From NCBI GenBank assembly GCA_932521025.1, contig OW051468.1, positions 3,658,064 through 3,722,063 of the forward strand: a stretch of DNA of 64,000 nt. Direction: 5' to 3'. The notes under the pieces are model-generated. The model worked only from the letters and a program-made list of their open reading frames with translations. It did not search any database and had not been told where the DNA came from. This DNA is from Oscheius onirici (taxonomy: Eukaryota; Nematoda; Chromadorea; Rhabditida; Rhabditidae). This document shows positions 10,081-21,431 of this stretch, in pieces; position 1 is the stretch's first letter; each line of letters starts with the position of its first letter. Both the position numbers and the translations under genes were made by a program.

Positions 10081-10718
10081 TTTATCACTCTGAAACTAAA
10101 TGTACGTCCAAGTTAAGGGGAAACCGCTCACAAAGTGCCTCGCCAAAGTCGGCTCCGTCGGACAAGTAGTCGGAAACCGCGGACTGGCTTCTGAGGTTAG
10201 TTCAAGCTTACAACTTTATTATGAAACTGTTCCAGGCTCGACGCCGCGTTACCCTGATTCCTGGAGATGGAATCGGTCCAGAAATCTCCAAGGCCGTTCA
10301 GGATATTTTTGAAGTGGCCAAAGCTCCGATCGACTGGGATCCCGTCGATGTCACTCCTGTAAAAGGGCGTGACGGAATTTTCCGCATTCCGCCCAGATGT
10401 ATTGAGCTCATGCACAAAAACAAGGTACTTTTATACACCTTCAACCTTTTCGCGCTAAAAAATTGCTTAGGTCGGATTAAAAGGACCCTTAGAAACCCCG
10501 ATCGGAAAAGGGCATCGTTCCCTCAACTTGGCCGTCAGAAAGGAGTTCAATCTTTACGCCAATGTGCGTCCCTGTCGTTCTCTCGAAGGACACAAGACCC
10601 TCTACGATAACGTCGACGTCGTTACTATTCGCGAGAATACAGAAGGAGAATATTCCGGCATTGAGCATGAGGTTTTTTTTCTTCAAAATTGTTTTTTACA
10701 AACGGTTACTAGGTTGCT
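10081..10718 (+). pseudogene. Truncated duplicate of IDH3A (exons 1-3)
   Basis: Copy of 5579-6221, from the 5' UTR through exon 3 and intron 3, ending six bases into exon 4. Introns are retained, so it arose by DNA duplication and not from an mRNA. The first part carries five substitutions and a five-base deletion that removes the original ATG. One substitution makes a new upstream ATG (10100) that is in frame because of that deletion (MYVQVKGKPLTKCLAK). From about 10170 on I see no difference from the parent, introns included. It lacks exons 4-6, so it cannot make a complete enzyme. Sequence beyond 10718 is an unrelated repeat. Confidence 0.93.
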
Positions 10719-10941
10719 CCCGCCACGAAAACCATTTATCCAACGTTTCAAAGGCACGGCGAGCTGTAATTTTTGTATTTTTCAGCGTGTTCCACTCGTT
10801 TTCTTAATTTTTAGTTATGTTCAATCGATTCAGCGTGAAAAACTACACCAGAAACGTATGACGAAGCGTCAAAAATGTGCAAAAACAGCCGAAAATTTGA
10901 TTCACGAAAAATTCGTTCTAGAATATTCTCGAACAAATTTT
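10719..10941. repeat. Second copy of the 4951-5174 repeat
   Basis: Directly abuts the broken IDH3A copy. It differs from 4951-5174 at about eight positions, whereas the neighbouring IDH3A exons 2-3 look identical to their parent. Confidence 0.75.
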
Positions 10942-11193
10942 AGAATTTCTATTGAAGTAAGTCTTTTATAAATCTTGATATCTTTCAGGAACTTGAGGCC
11001 AGTCGTTTTCTTTGACTCGTTGGAAAATCCCGTGCAGAATTCGATCTTTTTGCGTTGCCTCAGTTGACTTGCCGTTACGGGCAATCTTCGAATAGCACCT
11101 TGGAAACATCGATTTTCGTCTTTTTTCGACGTAAATTTGGTTTTTTCCTTCGACTCGAGTCCCAAACCGGGCTCTATAACCTTTTTCGACAGA

Positions 11194-11970
11194 AAACGAG
11201 TGATCATTCCTGAAAAGTGGAGAGCAAAGATTCTGCAAGAATTTTGTCATCTCGGAATCGTTCGGCTAAAGCAAATGGCTAAAAATGCACTTTTCTGGCC
11301 CGGAATGATCAAAGACATCGAAATTTTCGCTAGAAATCGCGTAAATTGTCAAAAGGATGGGAAGCCTGCATCGAAAGTCAAAATCGAGAAAGATTTGAAG
11401 GAGCAAACGCTGAAAAGGGAGGAGAAGCCTGCCCAAGCTCCAAGTAACGTGTCAAATCCGACTAGCAATCGAATTCAAGGACAAATTTACAACAACAAGG
11501 GTTGTCATCGAAAAGTCAAGGAAACCCAGAGTTTCCGAGTCAATCAGATCCATTTGAGGTCTTTTGTAGCCCAAGGAAAGGAAAATGAATCTCGAAGAAT
11601 GAGATTTCCAAGGTTCAACGTCATGCTGTCGAAGTCTGCGCCGATGTCGAAACCGATGCCGAGGTCGTCTACTGCTGCTGCTCTGACAACTACTCGAGAG
11701 GGATCTTCCGCGCTCCGATGCTCAACGACGATGCCTTCTCATGTTCCACCAGCCTCACTACGACATCAGAGGACTCCGGGACACGCCGACAAGACGTTCA
11801 AGGGACAACTTCTGACCACGCAAGGCGAAGAGACAGCAACACCGCAAGTACGGAAAATCCCATCTGAGGAGACCCATTCAGAGTTATCCAATCTGACTGA
11901 AAGATTGCGCGCAACGAATGGGGTGGATTCTGAACCTCTAGCCAAAATTTGGGGTCAATTCGTTCAGTAG
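11194..11970 (+). mobile_element. Ty3-type retrotransposon integrase relic
   Basis: An open frame (within 11137-11970) starts with the region found before the integrase core in Ty3/Gypsy polyproteins: VIIPEKWRAKIL, GIVRLKQMAK, FWPGMIKDIE, then VNCQ. The zinc-finger HHCC pattern is broken, because the first His of the expected pair and the first Cys of the C-x2-C pair are missing. The catalytic integrase core is not visible. The remaining 200 residues are basic, Ser/Thr/Pro-rich and unlike any domain I know. No LTRs, reverse transcriptase or RNase H are seen nearby. It is a decayed fragment. Confidence 0.6.
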
Positions 11971-14241
11971 ATTTCCCACACCGATCTGGGTTACGAAAAC
12001 GGGAGAAATCGACATGTTTTTGGAAAATAAAATATTTTTCAAATTTTTATTTTTCAACATATCGATCCCAAATTTTTTTTCTAGGTTAATTGTGGTGGTC
12101 TTTTTCATAGGAAAAAAATTCAGACCGATTGGTTGAACTAGATTCGAGTTATCGCGATTTTAAGTTTTCAGCGCGCCGCACTAAGCCAACGGAAAGCCAA
12201 ACCAAAATACAGAAATAACTTACTTTTAATGGATTGTACCATGCTTCAACAACGTTATTTGTCCTTGCGGTTTCTTCTTCCACGTTTTCGACGCAGATCG
12301 ATTGAGATGAACGAAATCGTCGGCCATCTGGTTCAGGTTTTTCGCTTGAGGCCTGAATGTTGAGTCAGACCATTTGAAAATAACTTTACCTGATTTCTAG
12401 ACGGTTTTGGCTCGTTGTCATGATACCGGTGGCATTCTGTCGTCTTACCGGTAACGTTTAAGCGTTTTAAAAGGCTAGTCGCGGCCCCCCTAGCGTGGCG
12501 CTCAAGCCAAACGCTGTACCAGGAGTGGTATGCGGCGCCGCCGTCCGATCTGGCAAGTAAAACCACATTAAGCTCGGTAAGTACCGATTTTCAAGGGGTC
12601 TCGGGTTCGAATCCTTTCGGGTAATAACCTTTTTTCTTTTTACATTTTGATAGAAAAACGTGTTTTTAGTTATTTGCAGCCCTATTTTCTAATTTTTCAT
12701 TTTTACTCCTGCATGTACACCCCGCCACTTCTATCGTCTTTTTCACCCTGAAGAAAAAGTTTTCGAGCTTTGTCATGTCCTGCAAAGTTGTAGAGGAGAA
12801 CGAGGGCTACATTTTTACAGAATATTGTAAACCTAGCAAATTCGTGGTCAGATCGAAAAATGGCTGTGGATATTGAGTGTGCTAGCCGAAGAATAATTTG
12901 TAATGTTTTACAATAAAAAATGGTTTTAAATGGGGTCTAGCGGTCCGAGTTTAGGTCGGATAGGTCTGAAATTTTGTATAGAGCTTATTATGGCTAAAAG
13001 AAGCTTTGGCTCCTCCTCGCCGAGGGTTCTGTTCAGTGGAAGGGGTGCTCCTCAGATGGGATTCTGGACTTGAAATTTCTCAAAAAGTTTCCAAACTGTT
13101 ATAGACCTTTACAGGGACCAATAATATACTCTCCATTCCAGTTTCATAGAGATCCGATGAAAATTGAGGGTGCACTCGCTTTTACGGATAGCCACAGACT
13201 CGACAAATGTTCGTCCGCCTAACATTTGTGGCAACAACTCATCAACAATCGGCCAATAACCTTCTTCTAACGGAGAAAAACATCATGATCGAAAGGGTAC
13301 AAGTGAAAATTATCAGGTACGGTTTGAAATTTATAATGTTCCAATAGGGCATCTCTGTTTCAGACGTTTTGACAGACTCACTCTCTTTCTCTCTGACTAC
13401 TTCTGTTTATTTCAGATCTTGTCAGGATACTGGCAATCGAAACACGTATACTTTTATTCGTGGGTTCTTTATTGTATGAAGAAAAAAATAACAACAATTC
13501 CTTTACTCGCTAGTTTCATTGAACCAGGCCGACCTCGGGATCTTCGGCTGCCTCTCCTCCTATGGAATTGATCAGAGTCTTTCTTGAGTCTTCTCTCAGT
13601 CATCATCACAAACGCGCTTCTTATACTAGTAGTCATTCGTTCTGAGTCATACGAGGACCCTAAAATTAATCGAATTTTACCTTAAAAGTTCGAAAAAATT
13701 AACCACGAAATTCAAAAATACTCCTCGCAATTTTTGAAAAATTCCTTCAGAATACTCCTCGCAATTTTTTTCTCATTTTTAGTTCAGCGCATACCTGCCT
13801 TTAAATAACAGTTTCGATCTGAAAAAATGCAAAACAATCAAGAAAATCCGGAAAACTAACTTGTAAAAGTGTTAGTAGACTTCAGATTTGTTCCTGTTGA
13901 CTCGATAAATGCTCACGCGATAGTTGTTGACGTCCTTAGGTTTCCTCCTCCTCTGTTGTCGATTCTTCCGCCTGTTCTCGACGTCCATGTTGTAATTTTG
14001 GCTTGACTAGCTCTAAAATTATTATTTTAATATGCATTAGTGTTTATACAAGGCAATCGCACAATAAAATGAAGAAAATACAAGAAAAATAGACAAAAAA
14101 TAAGAAGAAAATCAAGGAAAAGTGAAAAATGAGTTATATTTTAGAGAAAGATGCGAAATAAAAAAATACGTGATTACGTAAAAGTGAAACGAAACGTCGC
14201 ACCTGCAAACCGGCCAAGTTCAAAGTGTCCGCTCTCAAAAC

Positions 14242-14422
14242 GAGGCTGTCTCGCAGTGAAAAAGGTCGATTTGAAAAACGTCACTTTGTAAAAATCTTGG
14301 CTGAGTATCAAATGTTTACACGTTATATGAATTCGGCTACATCATACAAACATTTGATACTCAGCCAAGATTTTTGCAAAGTGACCTTTTTCAAATAGAC
14401 CTTTTTCGCTACGAGACAGCCC
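14242..14422. repeat. Fold-back repeat
   Basis: Arms 14242-14315 and 14345-14422 are inverted copies. The left arm reads GAGGCTGTCTCG ... CTTGGCTGAGTATCAAATG and the right arm is its complement, around a loop of about 30 bases. No ORF. Confidence 0.8.
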
Positions 14423-14499
14423 CCGTTTCCCATCTGGACGATTTCAAACCGGACGGTTTCGATCTGCGGCAATTTTGCGCTAGACCATTTAAATCTCCC

Positions 14500-14582
14500 G
14501 ATTTACCCCCTGGCGTTTTCCGCCTGGCCGTTTCCCACCTTTTCTTCTGCAATTACGTACGAATAGTTTCTACCGTTTCCTG
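14500..14582 (+). repeat. Repeat with inverted copy at 15144-15215
   Basis: GTTTTCCGCCTGGCCGTTTC ... TGCAATTACGTACGAATA recurs in reverse complement at about 15144-15215, about 560 bases away. Weaker similarity extends on both sides. It may mark the ends of a larger inverted-repeat element. Confidence 0.65.
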
Positions 14583-15143
14583 AGCTGAAATTTTCGGCCT
14601 TTTTTTGCCGTTTTTCAGTATTTTTCTTGTGACATTTTAGCATAAATAAAGTGAAGCTACTGCTAAGACAAGGTGGAAGTAAAATGACAAGAAAAAAAGC
14701 GCAATAAACTTTATAAAACCTATAGAAAATAAATAGAAATTTATTTACGATCTATAAGGTTTATTGGTAAGTTTAATCAGCAATATCAATAGGAAGGGAT
14801 GTCTTGACTAGGAGGAAGACGTTTCTTTATTGAAAATAACGACGTACATTAGCTATATCGTCGATATTTTCCAGATTCGGGTTGTATGTAGTCGTTTCTT
14901 CCTTCTGGACTATCCGTTTTCGGTGTCCCCATGATCGACTGCAAAACAAAGGTGTTTTTTTTTACTTCCTTTGGCTTGTGGTGTGGTGTTACTTGTACTA
15001 GCAGCAATTGCGTCGTGAATCGTCCTTGTTTGTCTTTATAGAACTCCTAATTCCTTTTATCGTTTTGTAGAGACATGTAAATAAGAAAAAAAATCGATAA
15101 AAACACAAAAAAATGCAAGAATATTGTTAAAAACTAAAAAAAA

Positions 15144-15215
15144 TTCATGGAAACGGTAGGAATTATTCGTACGTAATTGCAGAAGAAAAGATGGGAAACG
15201 GCCAGGCGGAAAACG
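15144..15215 (-). repeat. Inverted partner of 14500-14582
   Basis: Reverse-complement partner of the block at 14500-14582. The following 15215-15450 is made of short degenerate GAAA/CGG-type units. Confidence 0.65.
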
Positions 15216-15698
15216 TCTGGAGGGAAATCGGGAGGTTTAAATCGTGACGGATGAAAATCGATTTTGGCGTAAATCGTCACGGTTTGAAATCGTCCAGGTG
15301 GAAAACGGCCTAGACCCTCAAAACGTGCCAAATTCAAAATGGCTCGCCCGCGAAACGGGTCACATTCAAAGTGGTTTTGCCAATTTCGGGGCTGTCCCGA
15401 GCCCGGGCCCAATTTCAAACGGGCCGGGTTACGGTAGGCCCGGGCGGCCATCCCTGGAACAGACTATATTTCTCTTTGTTGTTTTCATGAAGTTTGTCTT
15501 TTTCGACCCTCAACCAACGGAGTTTTTTCACAGCGTTCTTTGTTCTGCCATGTGTCCAATAGATTACAACTTTTTCCTTGATATAAAACAGCAAGTTACC
15601 ATAGAAACCCTTTATTCGTGTCGGCACTTGAGATAGAAGATCTATCGGGGACCCGTGGTTGAGATGAGATGATGAGAATGCGAGTGAGAGGAGAGAAA

Positions 15699-18600
15699 CT
15701 ACTTGAGAAGACATTCTTTTAAAAAGTTCGTCATTCGCGTGTAGCCATGAAGCCATTTTGGACCGGCTGTTAGATGATGCCGTTCATTGGGATAGACCAT
15801 CATGTCAAAGTCGATTCCGCCTATTTGAAGCTCAGAGGCCAAGATCGCCGAGTTTTGGTAATGTACGTTATCTGAAACTCACTTTAGAGGTAAGGGAAGA
15901 TGAAACAAACCATCAGTCAGTCCATGAATCAAGAGAAGTTTGGTGGTCTTGAACTTGGTCAAACTGCCCTGACTCACATCGACATAGGATTCCTTTGGAG
16001 CAGCTCCCATGTACCTAAATACTTATTTGTGCTTCTTCAAATGGACTCTTACCGCTCCGTATAGGCCGCGTCGTAGTACTGGAAGTTGGTGACCGGGGCT
16101 CCACTGATGGCACATTTAAACATCTTCTCGGGAGCCATCTCTACGATTCGAAGAGTCGCAAATCCGCCATAGCTCCAGCCGTGAATTGCGATATGATTCG
16201 GATCCAAGTAGGGATACTTCTTCAGAGCCAGTCTCGTCACCTCGATCTGATCTTCCATTTCGGCTTGACCGAGAGCTCCATAGACCGGACTACGGTACTT
16301 CCAGCCGCGTCCACCAGCACCGCGAGCATCGATTTTAAGAATGGCAATGTGTAGATTTGTGACGAGGTAGTCGACCCATCCGACCGAAAAGCTCTCGTCT
16401 ATTGTCTGCCAGCCAGGCCCTCCGTACCTGAATTTTGTCTTTTTCGACCGTTCTTTGTTCCTAATAGCTTACACGTAGACCAGAAGAGGCAGAGCTCGCA
16501 CATGACTACGCGAATGGGAAAGGTAGAGACGTGTCGAGGCTTCAATCCCGTTCTCCAGCTGGATCGTGTCGTCGATTACGGTCGGGAGGACTGTCTTCTG
16601 GACCAGTTCTTCCATTCGGCTGTCATGAAGAACCTCTCGGACTGCCTGGAGTTGCCCCTTGGAGCTGATCTCGGCCTGGTAGAAACGATGGAATGCAGGT
16701 CCACGACAGTGAATGGACAGTCTTTTTCCCGAATCGGAGAATGTCGAGACGGCATAGCTACAGTTCTCTGGCAGAGAGCAGGTCACACAACTGAAGACAT
16801 CTGAGCCACTGGCCACGTCTTTCGTGACGTAGAGATGATGTTGTGTGGGACGAGGAGCCATGGTCGTCACGTAGATGAGACCATTGGTCGCGTCATGACA
16901 AACCACCGAGCGCACATCAAAGGGACCAAGGGACAGAAACTGTTTCGACTCGGCATGAACTCTCACCACATGCTGATAGCTGTTTCCGTTGGACAATTGA
17001 CGTGGCAGGATGAGGAAGATCGAGTCTTCCGTCGATACGAGATTCTTGTACTCTTCAGGCATTGCCCACGTCTTGGCCGGATAGCTGTACTCGAAGACCA
17101 GCTTGCACATTTCCGACTTGAAGTCACAAAGAGTCAGCGATGTCTGATTCTGCCACCTATTTGCCCAGACTGCTGCCAGGACTTCTCTGCCTCCTTGACG
17201 GATCCACGAGGCGCCGAACAGGTAATGGAAGGCACTGAATTGGTCTTTTGAACGAGCATAGATAGAAGTACAAACCTGCTGTCTCTGTGCTGAACATCCA
17301 TGGACTTTGTCGAGCCAGTTGTCTTGTCCCAAATGTTGATCGTGTATCGCGGCAGCTTCTTTTCTCCCGTCTTCGGATAAACGAGTTTCGTGTCAATCTG
17401 GTACTTTTCTTGTCCTCTGTAGGCTGTCAGAGTGATTGCTGGCTCATCACTGTTCTCCCGAGAGGCAAAGGCAATTTTCGAGCCGTCTTTTGACCACCAG
17501 GCAGCCTGTTTTGTTCCGAAGATCTCCTCCTCGGTCATCCAGTCGAACAGACCGTGAACTTGGGTCGTAGTCTTCGAAGTGGTCGAGATGTCGACTGGCT
17601 GCAGACCGGGCTCGACCACGTAGTACAAATGACCGTTCTGAGCGAAGAGGTAGTCCTTTCCGAGCGGACTCCACATCATGTAGTTGATTGTCTCAGCCAC
17701 TTTAGTCTGTCTTGCTACACGAACCAGAGTCTTCGTATTCAGGTCCAGTACATTGACGACATTCGACGTCAGCTCCGGATTTGTGCTCGGATTTTCGGCA
17801 GCATAAGACAGAGAGACGAGACTGCAGTCGGCGTTGCACTGGACTGAGGCTCCTCGCTGTAGAATGTCGTGGATTTCTCTGTAGGTGATCAGGACTGATT
17901 GATTGCCATCCACTGTCATGATGTTCAGTCCCTCTGAAGATTTCAAACTGATTAGAAAATTCCACTTACGGTCGCTGTCGAAGACGAGACGACCATCACG
18001 TAGCCATGTCGGGGGACCGGTCGAGGCGCGGTACTGCTTGAAGTCCGTGAGATTGAGAAGATGATGCGACGGGTCTTGGGCATTGGCGTTCACTGAAAGT
18101 TGGAACTGTAAGTCATAGGGAACAAATTGAACAAGTGAGCTACAGTATTTTTTCAGCTGGAAGTCTTGAACGGACTGTGAAACTCATGGCCAACCAGACT
18201 TCTGGACTATGAAAATGTTTTAGTGATTCCTCTTGAAGTTCATATATGAGCCCAAAGGTGCGGAATCCTACTGCACGAAGGAGGGAAACTAACAATGGAT
18301 TTGGAGAGATCCTTCACAAAAGTTCAGAAAAGGAAAAAAACTCACATGGAGTGAAGATGTATCCGCAGAGAAAGATGAGGACGCAGATGACGAAGATGAC
18401 TAGTAAAGCCGTGCTGATTCCTTTCCAGTCCCTCCGCTGTGCCGCTCCCGTTCCGAGCTCCTGAAAAAAGACGAATAGGTTAATTCTGAGTACATTTCTC
18501 GCCTCACCCATCCACAAGTATTGGTAGAGCTACTAAAAAGAAAAAAGAAAGATCGCAAAAGAGAGCAAAGGGGAAGCTTGTGGCACATGCAAGCATGACA

Positions 18601-18798
18601 GCCGTCTCTATGATCTATGAGACCACGCGGAGGCTCGATTAAGACTTTCGGTAGAGTAACTGACTTTTTGATGGCGAGGAAGAGACGACATATCTGGACG
18701 ATCGAGACGGGTAACTACTGATTGCCAGACTCGTTACCATCTGGTCAAACGTGTCAAGGAGTGTAAAGGCTAATGAGAAAAACTTACCAGATTCTCAT
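15699..18798 (-). CDS. Dipeptidyl peptidase 4/6-family membrane serine protease (S9B)
   Basis: Type II membrane prolyl dipeptidyl peptidase. It has a short cytosolic tail, QRRDWKGISTALL leading into the TM helix (LLVIFVICVLIFLCGYIF), a beta-propeller, then an alpha/beta hydrolase. The TM boundary resembles DPP6/DPP10, which are inactive. Here, however, the full triad is present: Ser in HGWSYGGF, Asp in HGLTDDNV, His in PNERHHL. The double-Glu dipeptide-binding motif is also kept (DWMTEEEIF), so activity is expected. Substrate would be peptides with Pro or Ala in second position. The stop is at 15699. The first coding exon is uncertain: ATG at 18798 joins in frame to the TM exon, ATG at 18847 does not. 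Minus-strand exons with their own ATGs at 19668 and 19889 may be alternative starts. Around ten exons with short introns. Confidence 0.93.
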
Positions 18799-19632
18799 AA
18801 TCGAACTTGTAACGCGATAGAGGATACGAACTGAGAACAATAGGCATTTCCAGCGGTAATGAGCAGACGGGAGAGGCTTATCAGGGGAATTATTGATGAG
18901 TGATCGGAAAACAAGATCAAAAGCTGAGTGCGTCGCTGTTTAAAATGCAATTTGGGTGAAAAGCAGAGAAAGAATTTTGAAAATGTCGATAACAACAAGA
19001 CTTTCTCTATAAAAAGAGCATTCCAGTTTAAGTGACCGGGCAAGGGAGATAGAAGACGACCTGCTCGGGACCTAGGTCGGAGTCTCACGATTTGGCAAAA
19101 GAGGTAGACTAAAAGTAGCCGTTGAACATGAACCCTCATTCCCTCAAAGTCTTCCTAATTCGACTTTTGCTGCCTTCGCCCGTCTGCGTCATAATACAAT
19201 TTCCATGTTCCTTTGTCCAGGCGTTCTCCGAAAAAAGTATTTTCGTTTTCCGCACAATTTGTCTCTGGACCCCATCCTAATTACCTCGTCTTCTTGCGAG
19301 CATTTTCCCACCGAACGGCGTCTCGTCTCGTAGCGCTCTCGGTCTCTTTACACACTTGTTTCGGAAGGCGAGAGAGCCCAATCAGCCGGTCATTTGCTGC
19401 TCATTAGAGTCCGCTCAAGCTGTGGAATTTTTCACGAAATTCCCAAAGCGATTTGGGTGGCAGTTGACAAACAGTAGTCTGAGGGATTTGAATAGGTAAG
19501 TGGACAAGATTCTTTGTCTCTATACTCTCAAAGCTTCAAAAGAGTGGATAGTGAGAAAGAGTCTGAACGGAAGAAACCGTTGGTCGGGAAGACTAAGGTC
19601 TATTTCAAGAGAAAAAGAATGTGGAAACAAAC

Positions 19633-19668
19633 CTCGTCGGTGTCTAGGAGATCAGCTTCAGCAGCCAT
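19633..19668 (-). other. Possible alternative first exon of the DPP gene
   Basis: ATG at 19668 opens MAAEADLLDTDE and meets a GTTTGT donor after 36 bases. Acidic/dileucine N-termini occur in DPP-family tails. It lies on the same strand as the DPP gene, upstream of its first sure exon. The splice phase to the next exon was not resolved. Confidence 0.3.
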
Positions 19669-19823
19669 GCGCTCCCGTGAGCAAGTGTGGGAAAGGGGCG
19701 TGTCTTCGGAGAGGTAGGTCCTCAGCTCATATCAAGGTGACAGCCGACACTTTCTTACACTCAATTTGATCTACCTTTTTTAACCCATCTCCCATGCTAT
19801 TTGGCTCAGAAAAGAAACCTTAC

Positions 19824-19889
19824 CTTATGGTCGAAAGGCGAGCTCAATGCATTGCGACGCTCCTTCATAGTCGACTGCATGGAGCCCAT
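19824..19889 (-). other. Possible upstream exon
   Basis: ATG at 19889 encodes MGSMQSTMKERRNALSSP... (22 codons) ending exactly at a GTAAGG donor. It could be the 5'-most exon of the DPP gene or of a small separate gene. Confidence 0.35.
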
Positions 19890-19952
19890 ATTCTATGCAT
19901 TGCCGAAGGAACAGAATAGTAAGATGAGATGACAAGATGGGAACTACAACTT

Positions 19953-20299
19953 TTATTGATTGAACCAGACGACTTCGTCGCCTGACGGCGTCGTAACCCC
20001 AAACTTTTCAATCTGATCCTTACCGTTTTCTAAAGCTTTCTACTTCCCTCTGACACAGCAGAAGCCAAAGTCTGTAAAAACTCCAAGTCCAAGTTCGAGT
20101 TGTTCCCTAATCCTGACAACTCTTGACTTGCTACGACGATTCTCGTGGCCATGGACAGACAGACAAACAGTCCGCCACAGATACCATAGCAATTTAATAT
20201 TTTAGATGGGAATATACTTTCTTTTCCCTGGAAACCAAATGAAAGAGGACCACCATTAGCTATTACAAGGAACATGAAGAGGAACCACCAACTAAACAA
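19953..20299 (-). other. Unresolved small gene 3' end
   Basis: The last exon reads KALENGKDQIEKFGVTTPSG and ends DEVVWFNQ with its TAA (19953) overlapped by AATAAA, a good sign of a real transcript end. Upstream, one frame reads MVSVADCLSVHGHENRR... but has a TAG three codons before the tail exon, and another frame (ending SEGSRKL) reads past it. A splice must remove the stop, but I could not choose it. Family not recognised. Confidence 0.35.
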
Positions 20300-20349
20300 T
20301 GAAAAGAATTGAACAAAAACTGGCTTTGCTCGATGTTTATTATTCTCGT

Positions 20350-21431
20350 CTACTTGGTGTCGGTGGCCATGTTGTACTCCTCGATGAAGCGGTTGTACTT
20401 GTCCTTGTTGCCATTCTCCTCGAGCAGATAGGCGTGTCTCTCCTTGTGCTTCTCCAGAAAGTAGCAGAGCATAACTCTGTGGATGTAGAGATACTGCACC
20501 GCGTTCTGGATACTGTAGGCCCTCTGGTTGCGGAGCTCCTTGAGCAGTTCATTCATGGCGGCACATTCCTGTCCAGCTGCCAGTCTCTCCATGATGTACT
20601 CGATGGCCACGATGGTACCCGTCCTGCCAATTCCGGCAGAGCAATGGACGACGATTGGCTGTTTGGAGCCGCGGACCGAGGACAGCAGTTCCATGGCCGT
20701 CAAACGACACGGAGGCACACCGCGATCCGGCCAGTCGAGCCACTGGAAATGGTGAATCGTCCGCTCGATGTCGCGTCTGTTCGCATCCTTGTACCGGACC
20801 AGCAGGGCAGTCTTCTTCACGGTCGGCTCACTCGGCAGAAAGACGGCTCCCTTGTTCGTGATCTCACAGCAGTCGACTTTGCTCGACTCTCCTTCCTTTT
20901 CCGGCCAATATTGGGCACACTTGAGCTTGCCACACTCGATCACATTGCAGAGCATCACGATGACGGTGGCCTCTTCCTGCAGAATCATCGTCCAGAATTC
21001 CGTCACAGTACAGTCGAGAGGACCCTGAGTGCAGATGAATCGACGAGGCCCTTGCGGTGTGGTCACATAGTTGGCGTGGATGTAGTCGATCGAACAGCCA
21101 GGCCACTTCAACACGACACGACTCTGATCCTGACACGGCACATCCTGGTAGCGGTTCTTGCCAGCCTCGTGGTTCGTCTTGAAGGCCTCGTAGGTCATCT
21201 CCGGCAACGTAGGTCATCTCCGGCATCCTCGAGTCGTTGTCGGCTTCGGCGGTTCTGCTACCATCGGCTGGGCAATGGAAATTCGACACGGTCGACAGGA
21301 TCCGTCGGAGTCGCGGTCGCTGCACTGGGTATCTTCCTGGTAGTCGGCTTCTTCTTCTTCTTCTTGCCCGATTCCTCCTGGATCGTCTTCTCCTTCTTCG
21401 TATTCTTCTTCTGGGCTGTCTTCGGGGGCAT
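20350..21431 (-). CDS. Nematode-type protein tyrosine phosphatase
   Basis: Stand-alone classical PTP domain of the large nematode family that often starts with a Lys-rich tail. The catalytic domain (from about 21195 to 20350) shows NRYQDVPCQDQSRV, DYIHANYV, FICTQGPLDCTV, the WPD loop (WLDWPDRGVPP), the P-loop VHCSAGIGRTG with catalytic Cys and Arg, and the Q-loop QNAVQYLYIH. It dephosphorylates phosphotyrosine. An AATAAA follows the stop. The 5' part is troubled. MPPKTAQKKNTKKEK opens at 21431 in one frame, and TAEADNDSRMPEMTY follows in a second. A 16-base sequence repeated at a 19-base interval (21191-21228) then throws the frame off relative to the phosphatase domain. Either a start inside the second repeat is used, or the gene is frameshifted. 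A second join upstream (possible 42-base intron) is also unproven. Confidence 0.85.

Larger units (their letters stand above)
11971..15698. other. 3.7-kb repeat-rich region without a resolved gene
   Basis: AT-rich, with no long coding frame. It holds a duplicated AATACTCCTCGCAATTTTT (about 13708 and 13751) and the fold-back repeats listed separately. On the minus strand at about 13990 a short exon-like ORF begins MDVENRRKNRQQRRRKPKD and meets a GTGAGC donor-like site. At about 13610-13520 another frame ends GGEAAEDPEVGLVQ with an AATAAA just past its stop. These may be two exons of one small minus-strand gene, but I could not join them. Confidence 0.4.

Noticed and set aside
12540-12625. GGGTTCGAATCC B-box-like motif
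   Set aside because: No A box at the right distance and no cloverleaf.
13880-14000. Short basic minus-strand ORF thought to be a histone H2B fragment
   Set aside because: Only a vague resemblance at NYRVSIYRV; no histone core follows and a splice donor cuts through the match.
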